Assembly (NCBI GenBank): GCA_019843655.1
Contig: JACDQD010000004.1
Span: 11,222,001-11,286,000 of the forward strand
DNA: 64,000 bases
Direction of reading: 5' to 3'
DNA from: Lethocerus indicus
Lineage: Eukaryota > Arthropoda > Insecta > Hemiptera > Belostomatidae
In this document: piece after piece, positions 50,266-62,853 of the stretch
Layout of the letters: every line of letters starts with the position of its first letter
Position numbering within the stretch: the stretch's first letter is position 1
Made by a program: the position numbers and the translations under genes
Notes under the pieces: generated by a model
What the model saw: the letters and a program-made list of their open reading frames with translations, nothing else
Database searches by the model: none
Told to the model about the DNA's origin: nothing

Positions 50266-52393
50266 GACATTCTGATGAAGTAAAACAATACGTAATGGCA
50301 ACATATAACAATATTCCGAGCAATGGATTATCCTTTGTTTTCCTATGTTTGATATGCAAATTGAGTATCCCACTGAATAATAATGCAAAAGTAATTAACT
50401 TTCTTTTTCAACGCTTGATTTAATTCGCGGGCGTAATATTTAAAACGCTTTATTCCTGAAATAAAATACGAAAACTTCATTTGTTTTTTTTCTTTTAAAA
50501 CGATGAAAGGATACTTAATTAATTGTTAGTAATTAAACAACGTGAAAAGAAAGGAAAACAACCTTTTGAATTAAACATAATTCGATAAAATTGGTTAGCT
50601 GTTGTCATTTCTGTAATCATACTGCAATAGTTTAGTACCTGATCCTGTATTAATATCTGAACATGGAATACTGGTATTCTATAGCCATATATTCATCAAT
50701 TTCTAGGCTTCCTTAAAACTGGTTTGAATGGTGCTGATATCGGGGTAGGCTTAGAAATCATTTGTCCTCGTTCATTAATGACGACGGTGAAAAACCGGTC
50801 AAATTAGCAAAAGAACATCGAAAATATGCGGATGTATTAGGGATATTTCAATGCGAATTATTTCCTGGCAGGAGAGCCATTAATGATTGATGGACTCTTT
50901 TCAATCCTAAACGTTGTTTGCTTGAACACGGTGCAATTATGGAGTTCTTAGCGGTTGTTATTTCCCCGTCTCTCCGGATTGCAATACAGTCACGGAGCAC
51001 ACGTTGTTCGAATTATATATGTGAGCCATGATGAGGCCGCATCGATGACCAAAGATAAAATCTGGAGCGAACGGATGAATAGAAAGTAAATAGTCGGAAG
51101 GGAAGAGGCATTCGCCCGACGGGGCGCTATCAAATTTTGGGATGAAACCGTTTTTATTCTCTGCGTCGTCGGGACGGTTCGAAAAAAAGGCCTGTTCCCG
51201 GCCTCGGCAGAACCCCCCGAGTTCGGTAGAATCCACGAATCCATTCCGCCTTTACCTCTTTGTCCCGATTATCGTTTTCTTCATAAAGGGACCCTTCCCG
51301 GTTCTAATGAAAAAGGCCTTTGCAGGAATATAAAAAAATGGGGAAAGCCGACAGGTTCAGAGCGAGAAACGATGAACGCCCCCGCCCGTCACATTTTACA
51401 ACCTACCTACGAATATTAATCACGCCGATATCGTTTCCCAAATGATATTACCGGTAGAGAACTATTGCGAAAGGTCCTAATAGGATATAATATTTAATCC
51501 GACATAGAAAGTGTACAGAGGGGCAGTAATATCTATTAACAAATTTCCTATTTAAACAGTTATCGCGTTCTTAAAATTAAAAAAAACAAGCTTAAAAATA
51601 TACGGCTCAAATGTTATGATTGTATTTTAATTATAATTAAAGATAAAAAAATTTCAATTATAACCTGGACTGATTGATAAAACCGAAGCTTAAAATATGA
51701 CCTAGGGCCTATTGTGACGCCCCACACCTTTATGCTACAATAACCCTCTGGGCGGGTTTCTGAAACAAATATAGATCGGTCTAGAAGAGGGGGCGTGGTC
51801 GGTGGACGTTTTGGATGGCCGGCATTTAAAAGGGGGCTGGGTAGGTCCCATCGGTTTGTAGCGAGAGGGGGAAGAAGGGGAACGGCAGAAGCCAAATCCG
51901 AGCCTTTCCAGACGCCCGAAACATCGGTCCAGTAAATATTTATTGGGCGTAGGCGGTGTTTCGCTTAGGCTCGGTTTAGTTACTGCGCCTCGTCTTCGAC
52001 ATTAAACCTCTAAACGGCCGGAGCGCCCAACCACCCTCTGAGTGCTAAGGTGGAATCTCACATTTATTCCCTTCCGCCCGTTTCCACTTTTATGGCTCGA
52101 CACCGCTTTGATTGAAGCGTGAATTTATTTTTCCTTTTACCCGCTTCTCGTCAAACCTGTTCCCGTCGCTAAAAGAAACTTATCAACATCTTCTGAATTA
52201 TTGATTCATTGAAACGCCTGGTTTATTCAACTGGATTCAACTTATACCGCCGACATGTTGTGAGTTCCTATACTGCTTTCTGCTTTTTTGTTTGTGGTAA
52301 TAATCTTTTACACGTAGAAAAATGAAACATTCAAAAAATATAAATTCTTACACGGAATAAATTTTCCAAAACGTAAATTACGCCTCGGCACTT

Positions 52394-52410
52394 TATATAT
52401 ATATATATAT
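52394..52410. repeat. short (TA)n microsatellite
   Basis: About eight TA units in an AT-rich setting just before a CpG-rich block. Confidence 0.9.
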
Positions 52411-53227
52411 AAAACCGTTCGGATGATTCGCCCCGGGCGCGAAACCGCCACCCTCGTTGATTTTTCGATCAGAAGATCTTCCTCCTCGCCTTTGGCCGGG
52501 AAACAAAATCAACAGCACAATATTTTTGTTGGCCGGGCGGCTCACAGTAAATATAAAACGTAATTAATGTAGGTATGTTGTATGGAGAATCGGTAATGGA
52601 TTGTTATTGTTGTGGGGTGTACGGGTGAGAGGGGGCAGGATACAACCTAATGGAAGATAAACAGCCGGTCTGGAATTGGATCAGCCCCGAAATTGAAACT
52701 TATCCCGACCGAAACCCAACCGCCGGCATCGACGCTCAAAAAAAGTAGGCGATATTCTTTTATTTGCCGAGTAAAAATATCACACTTAACCCAAATGTTT
52801 CAGAAAACGACTCCATTTAAATAGGCACAACTTTATATTCACAATGAGGGAAGGAAGATAGGTGGAATTAATTATTATAGTTAGTTATTTTATGTACGCA
52901 TGTGACAATTCCATAAATTCGTATGACGTCTACTGTCAACCTCCATCATGATGCCGGAAATGTGTTTTTTTTAGCAAAGATACAAATAACTTTTATTACT
53001 ATAAATACAAATATTACAACGATACAACGCTATAACCAAGTTTTGATTAGTGCATGTATTCCGGCCTATTGGTCTTTTTACATTTATATTCTTAAATATT
53101 ATAATACATTATACATGAATTTTTTTTACGATGTTGTTTTGCTAGTCGGGAAAATACACAATAAAAACCCGAGGACCTAGGCTACACTCTCTACATTCAC
53201 TCGCACAAACACTCACATTCGCTAACA

Positions 53228-53251
53228 CACTTTGCACTGCACTTTGCACTT
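53228..53251 (+). repeat. 12-bp unit in tandem, CAC/TGC-rich
   Basis: CACTTTGCACTG is followed directly by CACTTTGCACTT. The surrounding 53185-53265 is rich in CAC, ACACTC and TGCACT words and differs from its AT-rich flanks. It leads into the palindrome at 53321 and may belong to the same unknown repeat. Confidence 0.6.
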
Positions 53252-53320
53252 GCTACTCGGGTTCACTACGCTGCTCGCGAAACTCGATATCGGTGCACTG
53301 ATCACTGGGGCAGGGTGACA

Positions 53321-53340
53321 GTATACGACCGGTCGTATAC
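53321..53340. repeat. perfect 20-bp palindrome with CpG core
   Basis: GTATACGACCGGTCGTATAC is identical on both strands, with three CpG and ACCGGT at the centre. Unlike the AT palindromes elsewhere it is of mixed composition, so chance is less likely. It could be a dimer-binding site or the end of an unrecognised repeat; no target duplication is visible. Confidence 0.9.
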
Positions 53341-53841
53341 CGTCGTTAGCACTATGGGAAATGTGTTAATCTCACGTAGCACAATATGGACTAGAACGTG
53401 GATATTATTACAAATAATACACTTCAAGTTATACATCTCAAGGCAACAGATCGAATACCACACAACCTCATTTTTTAAACAATCCATATCCCTGTCAAGC
53501 GGACGACCGGTGAATGGTAACTGGGAAGGATTGGGGTTTGGGGGATGAGACACACGTTTAATCGTCGTTGAGAGGTAATTTATTTTTTCTATACATGTGT
53601 ATTTGATGGCAAAACATTTAAATGCAATTTGGGGGGGACTCAGATAAAACCGGGAGGAGGATCGGGCGTAGCAGAAGCTTATATTGCCGCCAGTCCCAAT
53701 ATCCATCATATTGTATAACATAACGGGGGCCACACACACACTGCATTTTATCCCTCCATTCCCATTCACCGATGTTGTTACAATGTTGATACAATCGGAA
53801 TTCGGAATACAACTTCTACCGTAAAATATATATATTTATAA

Positions 53842-53844
<3 letters not shown>

Positions 53845-53882
<38 letters not shown>
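53845..53882. repeat. (AT)n microsatellite flanked by ATAAGTGAT copies
   Basis: About nineteen AT units. The word ATAAGTGAT occurs immediately on both sides (53838-53846 and 53881-53889), suggesting that the array expanded within, or duplicated, this short word. Confidence 0.9.
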
Positions 53883-53885
<3 letters not shown>

Positions 53886-54894
53886 TGATGTCGTTTTATT
53901 TATTTTTATTTACACTAAAATTTAAGTACAAGGGTATTAGAATTGAGCTTTCTACCTTAAAGATAACTTTTTCTCCTTATATTTATCTTATAATAACTAA
54001 ATGATAATAGTAAAACGCCATGTTTAGCCCTTGCTAGGATTAATATTTTATTCATTAATACATATTGGTTTATACCATATTTTTCTCTCAAAAATAAACT
54101 AAACGATTCGCAGTTCCAGTTATAATAAGGCCCAGTATGATTTGGAAACAGATAACTATTAGTCGGAAACTATGGAGGCGTCCCATTTAAAAAGCTGTGG
54201 GTAGAGTGAAATTCTTATATAGGAAACAACCTGCCGGGCAAAATTGTGTTTTGCAGGGCGACTTGAAGCGCGCACCCCACTAATTTGTTGTCCTAACAAG
54301 ATTGCTTTAAAATATAAAGGTTGGCCCCCAACACCAAAGGGCCCCTTCTCCCCGTCCACCTATTAATTGACTTAGTTGACAATTTCACCCCGCCGGCCCG
54401 CACCCCGCGCCACGCAGCGTATGCTTCATACGTAACCGCCCTTTGTTCTCCTAATAAGGCCGAGTATCCGTAAATTTGTTTTTCTTTCCCAACTCAAACG
54501 AAAATATACGCTCGCCCTCAATAAATATCGCCCATTAGCATCGGCTAGTAATAGCGTTAATGGGGACAGTTAATATTTATGTTCGGACAAATGCTATTTT
54601 ATTTATATTCGATTTGATTTTCATTGAAAATTACCTCATTATTGTACGAAGAAAATATGATCATTAAAGAAACAAATGCAATAAGATCGCATGACCATAA
54701 TTATATCAAAAATGATTTATAGAAACTCCACTTTCACGCGGAAGAGAAAAATTAAAAATTTAATTATTGTATAAGAAAATATTAAATTAGGAAAAATGCA
54801 CTATACTAATCGAAGAATTAGAGCTAAAGTTGCGCCGCTCATATTTTATTTTTTTTTTAAGGAAATCATAGGAAATCATTTGTAGAATGGAGGA

Positions 54895-54915
54895 CGTTGG
54901 TGTAAAAGACCAACG
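54895..54915. repeat. small hairpin, 7-bp stem
   Basis: CGTTGGT and ACCAACG form a perfect stem around a 7-base loop. Just upstream GGAAATCAT occurs twice in tandem with a spacer of one to two bases (54861-54880). The following 150 bp are GC-richer than the flanks. Possibly a fragment of a repeat element, not identified. Confidence 0.4.
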
Positions 54916-57900
54916 GCTCCCCTGTTAAGGGCGTACCATCAAATAATTCATTTCTAGCAGAGGGTTGGTCCTGCCAGGGTCCGAAGTGGCGCTAACACGC
55001 GTCTACGGTACTCCACCCCAGAACGGTGGAGAAAAGAAAGGGAGGAGAAATAAGGGATTTCGGAGCTAGACATAAGCCAGTGTTAGTAGTGTTGGGGGTG
55101 CGGTAGGGGGCAAGAACAGTGTCCCGTGACGTCCACCTGTCCAGAGGTTTTGCTCCGGTCCAAGAGCGGCACTAAAATCCCGACCACTTTCCGTTCTGTA
55201 CGGACCGGATTTAAAAAAGAACTGAGCGGATTCAGCCGGAAAATATTACAGGTCGGCCAATTTATTTCAAATCCGTTCCTAGGAAACCCGAACATTTTAA
55301 TAATAAAGCACGACCAAGATGAACTCCGACAATTACGGCGTGGAGCCTAAAATATGCATCCGAAAATTATATCGGATTACAATTAATTATCGGAGAGGCA
55401 TGTGCACATTTTAAATACTGACCAAATTTCTCGGTTTTAGGCTAAAAGTTAAATGGAGTCAAACAATTCAATACGGGGAATTCGTAATTTCTGAATAACT
55501 GGTTACCACTATTACAGCAGTTAATACATATCTTCATTGATACATTTCATTTTATTCGTTAATATTTTTTTATTTTTTAGAGAAGGATCGTAAATATATT
55601 TTTATATCGGTTAATGTATTATTTATTGACATTGTACTTTGTCCCTCGAATTTTATTTACGACTTCCCATAATGGGGGAAATAACCGATATCGGTTACGC
55701 TTTCGAAGCTCATCTTCCGACGTCTTATCAGGGCGGTCGTCGTCATCGGTGCCCGGGACCAATTTTCTGTGCCAATGATGACAAGTATAGGAGATGATAT
55801 CGGGATCGTACGAAGTATCGGAAATGGACTTACTTGAAGTACTCCAACCAGTTGTACGGTCAATTGCATTCGGGAGATACAGATACAGCCACCCCTTTTC
55901 CAAAATGGCTCATCGTCTCCGATTGGTCCGCGAGTCCCGTCCCAGAATACCCATCCGAATTGAATTTCCGAAAACGGCTTTGAAGGTTGGGTGGGAGGAA
56001 ATAATGGATTTCTTCGGTTTTTCAAAGAAAATGACGCATATAATGTACATTCCAGTTCCAATTATACAGATCTACCCCATCGAAATGTTAGTGTTGTTAC
56101 AACTTTCACTACAATTGTTAATTTTTTTCCTAAATATTATCGTTATTAATGTGGCAACAATCACCATTTCATTTTATTTTCAAGATTGTGCCAGAAATAT
56201 TATCACTAGCTTGATTAAACGCGCCAAGTTAAACATGCATCTAATTCTTCAATAAATGCGGAAGGATGTCTTCTATAATAAAGAACTTCCCCTTATTGCA
56301 CTATTATTCAACACGACCCATTTATTATTATTACTAACCGTGAAGAAATCCCGCCCTCCACGATAATAAATTAATTCTAAAAATATTTAGTCTGAAATGG
56401 GCCGGATGTTAAATCTTACCAGCGGTCTATTTTACTGGGAGCGAACGGAGTCGAATTTTTAACGCACAAAAAACTAATTCGGTCCCGAAATGGTTGGGGT
56501 TGCAATTCCAGTGTCCCTTCTCGGGCCGTCCCAAATTGAATTCGGAGTCCCGAAAAATCCCAATTGGACTTCTGTCGGGCGTGGTGCGGGTCTGCGGGAC
56601 GTCGCTGGGCAATGGAGCGCGGCTGGGGTCTGCGCCCTGCCGGCGCAGAGAACAGACGGAGAGGGACAGACTCCGCTTATTCGGGGGCGAAGGGGAGCTA
56701 AGCCCCCAATTCGTCGGAGCCTCTCTACCACTCAACCCAGGTTTATCCCCTCGCTCCCCGTGGATCATACGCGCCCGCTACAAATTTATATTGTAAACCC
56801 CGAGAGTAGATTCCCCCTTGAAAATGTGTACCTTAAAAAACCTCTTCAGTTTGATCGTTACATTTTATCATTTAATCATTCCTAAAATAATTTCTGGAAT
56901 TTACATTTACTATACAATTGTACAACACATTGTACAATTTAACGATTACACTGGAGTTGGTAGTCTTCCCCGACATTCCTTAATGAATAAAAATTTACAA
57001 TTTTGTTCAAGAAGTAATAGAAAGAGAAATACCTCCAGTTGAAGATTTAATTTGATAAAATTGTAATTGTAACCTTGTAATTTTATTATTTTTGTGTGGT
57101 AAACTTTTACAACTAAAATTTTCAGAAATTTACTGTTTCGTACAATAATTAATATTTTTAATACCTTTTTATATTAAAATAAGGAAGTGATAATTTCAAG
57201 TTCGGTTATTTCTCTTTGTTCTCAGTGTCATATTTTTGAACATAGTGGCTAAATGCAAAACGTTTTACAATACTGAAAAATAATATAATAGTGCGAAGTA
57301 AGCGATGTGAAAATATTTCAAGAAATTCTTAAACATATTTCTTTGTTTTATGATTGCATAACACCTTATACGAGGAGTAAAAAAATCTTTAATTAGGAGA
57401 GTTTAGTAGGACCTTTAGTGGTCTTACAGGCAACTCTGTTGCTTAATTAGTTTGACGTCAGCGATTGATTTTGTGATGCAACGAAGGTACCTCTTGAAAA
57501 AATTATAATTCGACTCTCTCCATAACTGTTGCTCATTAAGCCTCAGTTAACAGGCTTTTATGTTTCACCTCTAAAGGGCTATCAGATCTTCCGATATTAA
57601 TGTTTATGTCTGGGATACTGTGTATATAACAAATACAGGGCCGTACAATTTACAGCGGGGCATTAAATTCCTCCTTCTCTCGGATTTAATCATTATATTT
57701 GGACATCTGCCCTCATTTATCGGCAGCGGAGGCTTTATATGTTAATGAACATAATTTTAACAAACTTTGTTTGGGGAACAAACCGCCGAAAAACACTCGG
57801 GGAAAATAATTCAAAAGACTCTCCGTTCGTTGTTTGAGCCACTGTAGATTCCAATTTAAATGTAAACTTTAAGAGTTTTTTAATTCTAATTACTGAGACA

Positions 57901-58803
57901 AGAATCTGGTCATTAATCGCTGTATTAATGTGTGTAATAGAAAGGTATAATTAGGGTCAGGGGTTTTGGTGGGATCCAAATTAAAAGAGGCAATGAGGAG
58001 CAATGGGGTGAAAATCGTTGTATGGGGGTGGAAGAGGGCTCCGGAATGGGCCGACTGGTCACAGGTCAGGGCCCAGTCTCAGCTCGCCCACCACAACCTC
58101 TCACTACCACTAACCATTAGAGAGCGCATATACACCCAGGGCTCTCACCCCGTTGCGGTTTACTTACTTTATTTCTTTTAACACTTGTCTACATATACTT
58201 TACAAGTGTTTGTGTACTACTGCATGCGTTGAACAATGTGTCGAAAGTGGGGCAACTCGTCATCCCATTGTCAATCTCCAAATTTTAGATACATTCGGCT
58301 GAGAGTACAGACATCCTGTATTGAATTACACCGGGGATTAAATTCGAGTCAAAACTTCCGGGATTGTCGCTGCGATTGCGAAAATTCCGCGTCTCGAATT
58401 TCTAAATGACGCCCAAAGTAGTGGGGAGGCTATTGTACTCGGCGATCTAAATTATTCCCGGCCGAAATATCCGATTTCCTAATTAGTTTTTACGGTCAAC
58501 CGCCTTTAAGGTGTCTCCGAACGCAAATTGAAAAAAAGGATCCTCAACGGCCACCGCATCCAAAATGGATCATTCCTATTCTTATAGCCTGAAATTGTTT
58601 CACTGATCCCGCGCAATTTTTATTCTTTTTACTACTTAATAAATCGTCCCTTTTATTTATAAGTCGTCTATTGAAATGGTACGTGTCAAATTTGGAACAA
58701 ATAAAAGATAGATATGGTAAAAAAAATTCCTAATTGGGATCGGCCATTTATATTTGTCAGGGTGGTCCCTGTCTCGGGTCCATTTCCGGGCTTAAATCGT
58801 CAA

Positions 58804-58805
58804 CT

Positions 58806-58855
<50 letters not shown>

Positions 58856-58857
58856 AG
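58804..58857. repeat. 54-bp perfect palindrome containing (AT)22
   Basis: An (AT)22 array at 58809-58852 is enclosed by CTTGC on the left and GCAAG on the right, so the whole 54 bp is self-complementary. The array is palindromic by nature; the matching five-base flanks extend it. It can form a long cruciform and is probably length-polymorphic. Confidence 0.9.
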
Positions 58858-61800
58858 GGAGCCTGCTCTGTATTTGGAGCGTGAGCCGTCCGATAACGCG
58901 GGGGCCCCTTCCCCCTGACCCCTAAGAGAAAAACAGTGCCCGAGGGGGGCGGCGGGTGTTGAGGGGGTTAGAACGCGACTCACAAAAGGGATAGGGACAG
59001 CCTTATCTGAGCCCCGCCCGGTTTAGACATTTCTCATCGCCGGCGTTATGCGACTAGTTTTTGGAATTCCGCCCTTACGTCCACCCTCGAGCGAGGGATG
59101 AAAACCTGGCGGCTACGATCCGGCCGGAATTCTTATTCAAGAAATGTTCGATTCTTTGAAAAAAGGAGCTCGGAGAGAGCGGCAAGATCAACAAAGGGGA
59201 AGGTGACTGGGACGACGCCGGATTTACATGTAGAACACTCTCCCCGCCCGATCCGAAAAGGGGAAAATCTAAAGAAAACTCATCCCCGTATGATAATTCG
59301 CCGTTGAAAAGCGTTGAGACCAATGAAACACTTTCTTTTGAACTGGTTTCCATTTTAAAGGATGATATTATGAGCGGTAATTTAAAATGGTGATTCGTAT
59401 CACACACACACGTCATTTAATACTTAACGCCTATAGAGAAAGACGTTTTTATTATGTGTATCTTGCTGGGGGCAAAGGTTGTGGTATCTATAGGCATAAA
59501 TTAGACATAATTCTCATCGTAAGTCACTTTTAATGTGAACTTAACCTATACCGGAGGACCCTGTGTAGACTTGCTAAATCGGTCCTCACCCGAGGTCAAT
59601 TTAAAGGTTCATTTATCAATGTTAGATGTCACCGCGCGGTCCCCTCCTCTCCTCTACCTTAAAAGTCTATAACTGATGTCAAAGTCTGTTGGCCGCCGTT
59701 TCCTTGGAGATTTTCACCTTATTAATTCAACCCCCCTTTGGCCTCGAGTGATCCTTCACTCAACTTCAACCACCCATTTCATTCCTTCGCGCAAATATTG
59801 GTCAATTATTTTCAGGCTCTATAACCTCTTCCGTTCGGCCGGCATTAAATATTTAATCTCTTAATTATTCTTCAGATATTGCTTCCAAAATCCGGTGAAC
59901 AATCTGTTTCCTTCTTAGTTTTTATAACGTTTATATCCATTACTTGTGGATCATAGTAGAATACAAATAGAAAAATTGGCCAAGAATGTCAACAATTATT
60001 GCCTATACTCTATTTCTATCCTTTCTGAAAACTTGTAGAAATAGTGTATTATTAAAAGGCACCCTGTAAAGGCTAGTGTTAGATTTTCCTGGAAGAAACT
60101 TTATTCTTTTAACATTCCTCCAAAACATTTGAAGATTATATTTTTCAAAATATTTCGTTGCCATGTTGTATTTACTGCCAGGTATTATTTTATATTCCTG
60201 CCCGACAGGCAGATTTACGTAATCGGTGAACATATTACGTAGTATGTATCTACTAAATAAGCGAGTGGAAACCAAATTCAGCCGTTACTTCCTCGCAAGA
60301 ACCGGCAGACAAAAGCGGAAGAACACTTTTACGTTGTGCTAAGGTTTTGAATAATCAACATGCGGCTATACAGTAATAGGGACGGTAAGCATCGAACAGA
60401 GAGGTGCGGTAGTTCCACAACCAATTGTGGAAGTGACTCCTCGAGAAGTGGGGCCCGCCTACTTTTATTTTTCACAAGCCTTCCCGGCGGGTTGTGTTAA
60501 AGTGGGGCCCACTCTAAGTCCGGGAAGGCCCCGGGAGATCTAAATCTTCGTTAGTGGGTTGAAAACGGCGGCCCTCTCGGGCAAATGTTCCGACACGTTT
60601 TACCCCGGCAGAACTACCACCTCGCCCCTCCTTGCGCCCCCATCCAACAACCGCCCGTTTATGTACGCTCGGTCCGTGCACATAATGGCGGCCATAACCC
60701 CCGCCCCCGCCCACTTCGGCCGCTAAACCACTCTATCATCCTCCTCCCAATACGGCTCCCCGTTCGAGGGAGCGGTGGTCGCAACGACTGGGACAATAAA
60801 TATTAATACATAATTTTCTATATTTTCCGATAGTTCCGAACTAGTGTAACATAATGTCACTGTATTTTCCTGCCAGGTATATGGCCACATAAACGGCTTT
60901 ATTTATCATTTAATAGTCCGCCAACCTGTCGAACAGCTTTGAGCACGGCCCGCCAATAATAGCTTATCTGTGTGGGATAGTTATCACTACAAAACAGTTG
61001 AGGACTGTAATTCCGCGTCGTAAAACCGACGTGGGCAGAATGAGAAGTGGGACCGGGGGTATTTTCCCTCGGGCGGGGTTGGCGGCCTCAAGGGGTACAT
61101 ACATTAGAGGAGACCGCCAGAGGCACAGCGCTCTCATTTATCCCCGTCTTCTGCCGATAGCAGTTAATCACATTAATGGGACAATCTTTGTGCGGCGGTA
61201 CCGCTTCCTCTCCACCATTCGGCCACCTTCCCACTCCCCGCACCATTGTCCTAGTAACACACTCTCAACCCGTTGATTTATAACAAAAATACCCCTAGGA
61301 ATATCCCGAAAGCTCTTATCTTTCTCTATTTTGTATTTTATAAGCGATTAGAGAATATTTGGCCCAAATATTCACTCTGGTCCAATCCCGCGGATCGAGA
61401 AATATGAGTGTAATATTTTTTAATCGCGCCCAATTATAGAGCTTTTAACAAATAACTATTGTCGAATATAGAACGCTTCCGATATTAATAATTACGGTGT
61501 ACGTGACTACATTGCTGGTGAAATGCTACTGAAGATGGGAGTTAGAGAATAACATCTAGTGTTCCCCACCCGATAAAACAAATTTAGTCATGCTCGATGT
61601 AGAGTATATTTCAATTTTTCGTAACGCGGAAATGATCTGATCGTTTGTTTTAACTTGTTGATCTCCATGAACTTATTTTCATCACAAAACCGGAATAATA
61701 GAGTGCGAACAATAAAGCGAATTCTGTATAAAAAGTACGTGTTCTTTAATTTGTTTCTAACTCTGCTATCTCCTATTTCTATTCACCGTTTGTATTTGTA

Positions 61801-62672
61801 TTTCCCTTGCTTTATTTCTTTTTAAATCCCTTTTTATAAAGGGGGTTTGTAAAAAATATATTATACACAGTTCGTAAGTATTTTGCGCCCAGACCGTTTT
61901 TCATTGTCTACTCGGACATTTCAATTCAGCGGAGCGAATAACACATTAGAGGTCTCGTTTTGCTCCGTTTCCTTGTTGTCGACGACATCTCTTTTGATCT
62001 TTCCTCACCTACTTTATTCCATCACAACTTCATCTACTTATTTTATTTTTAATTGAACGGTATTTCGTTCTCTCTACAGATTCGACGACGCATTGAATTT
62101 CTGCAATAATTATTCCTAAATTTAAAAATTATAATTAAAAAATGTATTTCGTAAGACTTCCGATAGCAATTTATTGAGGCGGTTGAAAGACAGGTTATAA
62201 TATGGATTTATGTGCGATTTAGTTGAATTGTTTATATAATAACGAATATATCAATACTTATACTGCATATCATCAAATTCAGGTAGTGTAATAAAAAATA
62301 AAAAGGAAAGGGACTGAATAAATACCTTAAATTGTAGGGAAGACTTGTATTCTGGAATAGGAATTATTAGCACGATTTGATACTTATTTCTCGTTCATAA
62401 CTTTTAATTGTGTTCTTCCTCCAAGTGGATGGGGAACAATTATAGAAATCTCAGCAATATCGATAACTCCAAGCATAAAGTTGAGTGACTCATCCCCTGA
62501 TTTAAGCCCAGAATATAAAGACAGGTGATTTAGGCGTTCGTAAATCCCCAGCTCCTAGGTTTATTCCCGACCGAATATCGTAAAGTCGGAAAACGGGGAC
62601 CGAGAATAAACCTGGAAGGAGAACCTGAGCCATCTGTCCCAGCGTTAAAATGAAACGTCCGTGGGGTGAAAC

Positions 62673-62853
62673 GTGAATGTCTTTCGCAAAACCGTCGTTC
62701 GCTCTTTTTTGTGGCTTTCCAGTCGGTCGATCAACCTTATTATCGCCGCCCTTTTATTCGGCGGAATTGCACAATCAAAGGGAAAAAAGGGAGGTGATGT
62801 TGGAGTTCATACGCCAAGATTAGAGCGGCATAGAGACCCGGCTACGAACCCAG
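62673..62853 (+). CDS. candidate first coding exon with signal-peptide-like start, or internal exon from 62723
   Basis: An open frame from an ATG at 62673 runs 60 codons to the consensus donor CAG|GTAAGA at 62853/62854, ending in phase 1. It encodes a basic start (MNVFRKTVVR), a hydrophobic stretch (INLIIAALLFGG) and an Ala-Gln-Ser that would suit signal peptidase, then a Lys/Gly-rich and Arg/His-rich tail ending DPATNPG. First exons of secreted proteins often end in phase 1, which fits. However, a good acceptor (TTTTTTGTGGCTTTCCAG) ends at 62722 inside this frame, so the segment could be an internal exon; from that site another frame stays open for about 32 codons to a TAG. No family recognised. 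The two readings cannot both be right. Confidence 0.2.

Larger units (their letters stand above)
49814..62672. other. non-coding mosaic DNA
   Basis: No gene recognised. The part from about 49.85 to 50.7 kb is very AT-rich. GC/CpG-rich blocks lie at about 51.0-51.4, 51.7-52.1, 52.4-52.75, 54.3-54.5, 55.1-55.3, 56.45-56.8, 58.9-59.3 and 60.45-61.25 kb. Four of the five long (AT)n arrays are here, plus a CAC/TGC-rich segment ending in a 20-bp palindrome near 53.3 kb. The 134-155 codon frames at 53302-53769, 55657-56061 and 55794-56255 lack domain motifs. Confidence 0.45.

Noticed and set aside
53321..53360. Helitron 3' end (hairpin followed by CTRR)
   Set aside because: No CTRR within 10-15 bases of the palindrome on either strand.
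53302..53769. 155-codon minus-strand open frame, longest in the window
   Set aside because: No domain, codon bias or splice context; an AT/GC mosaic of this size yields frames of this length by chance. The frame also runs into the palindrome at 53321-53340 near its 3' end.
55794..56255. 153-codon plus-strand frame with a hydrophobic C-terminal half
   Set aside because: The hydrophobic part is an AT-rich stretch translating to Ile/Leu/Phe; an equally long frame (55657-56061) overlaps on the other strand; no family motif.
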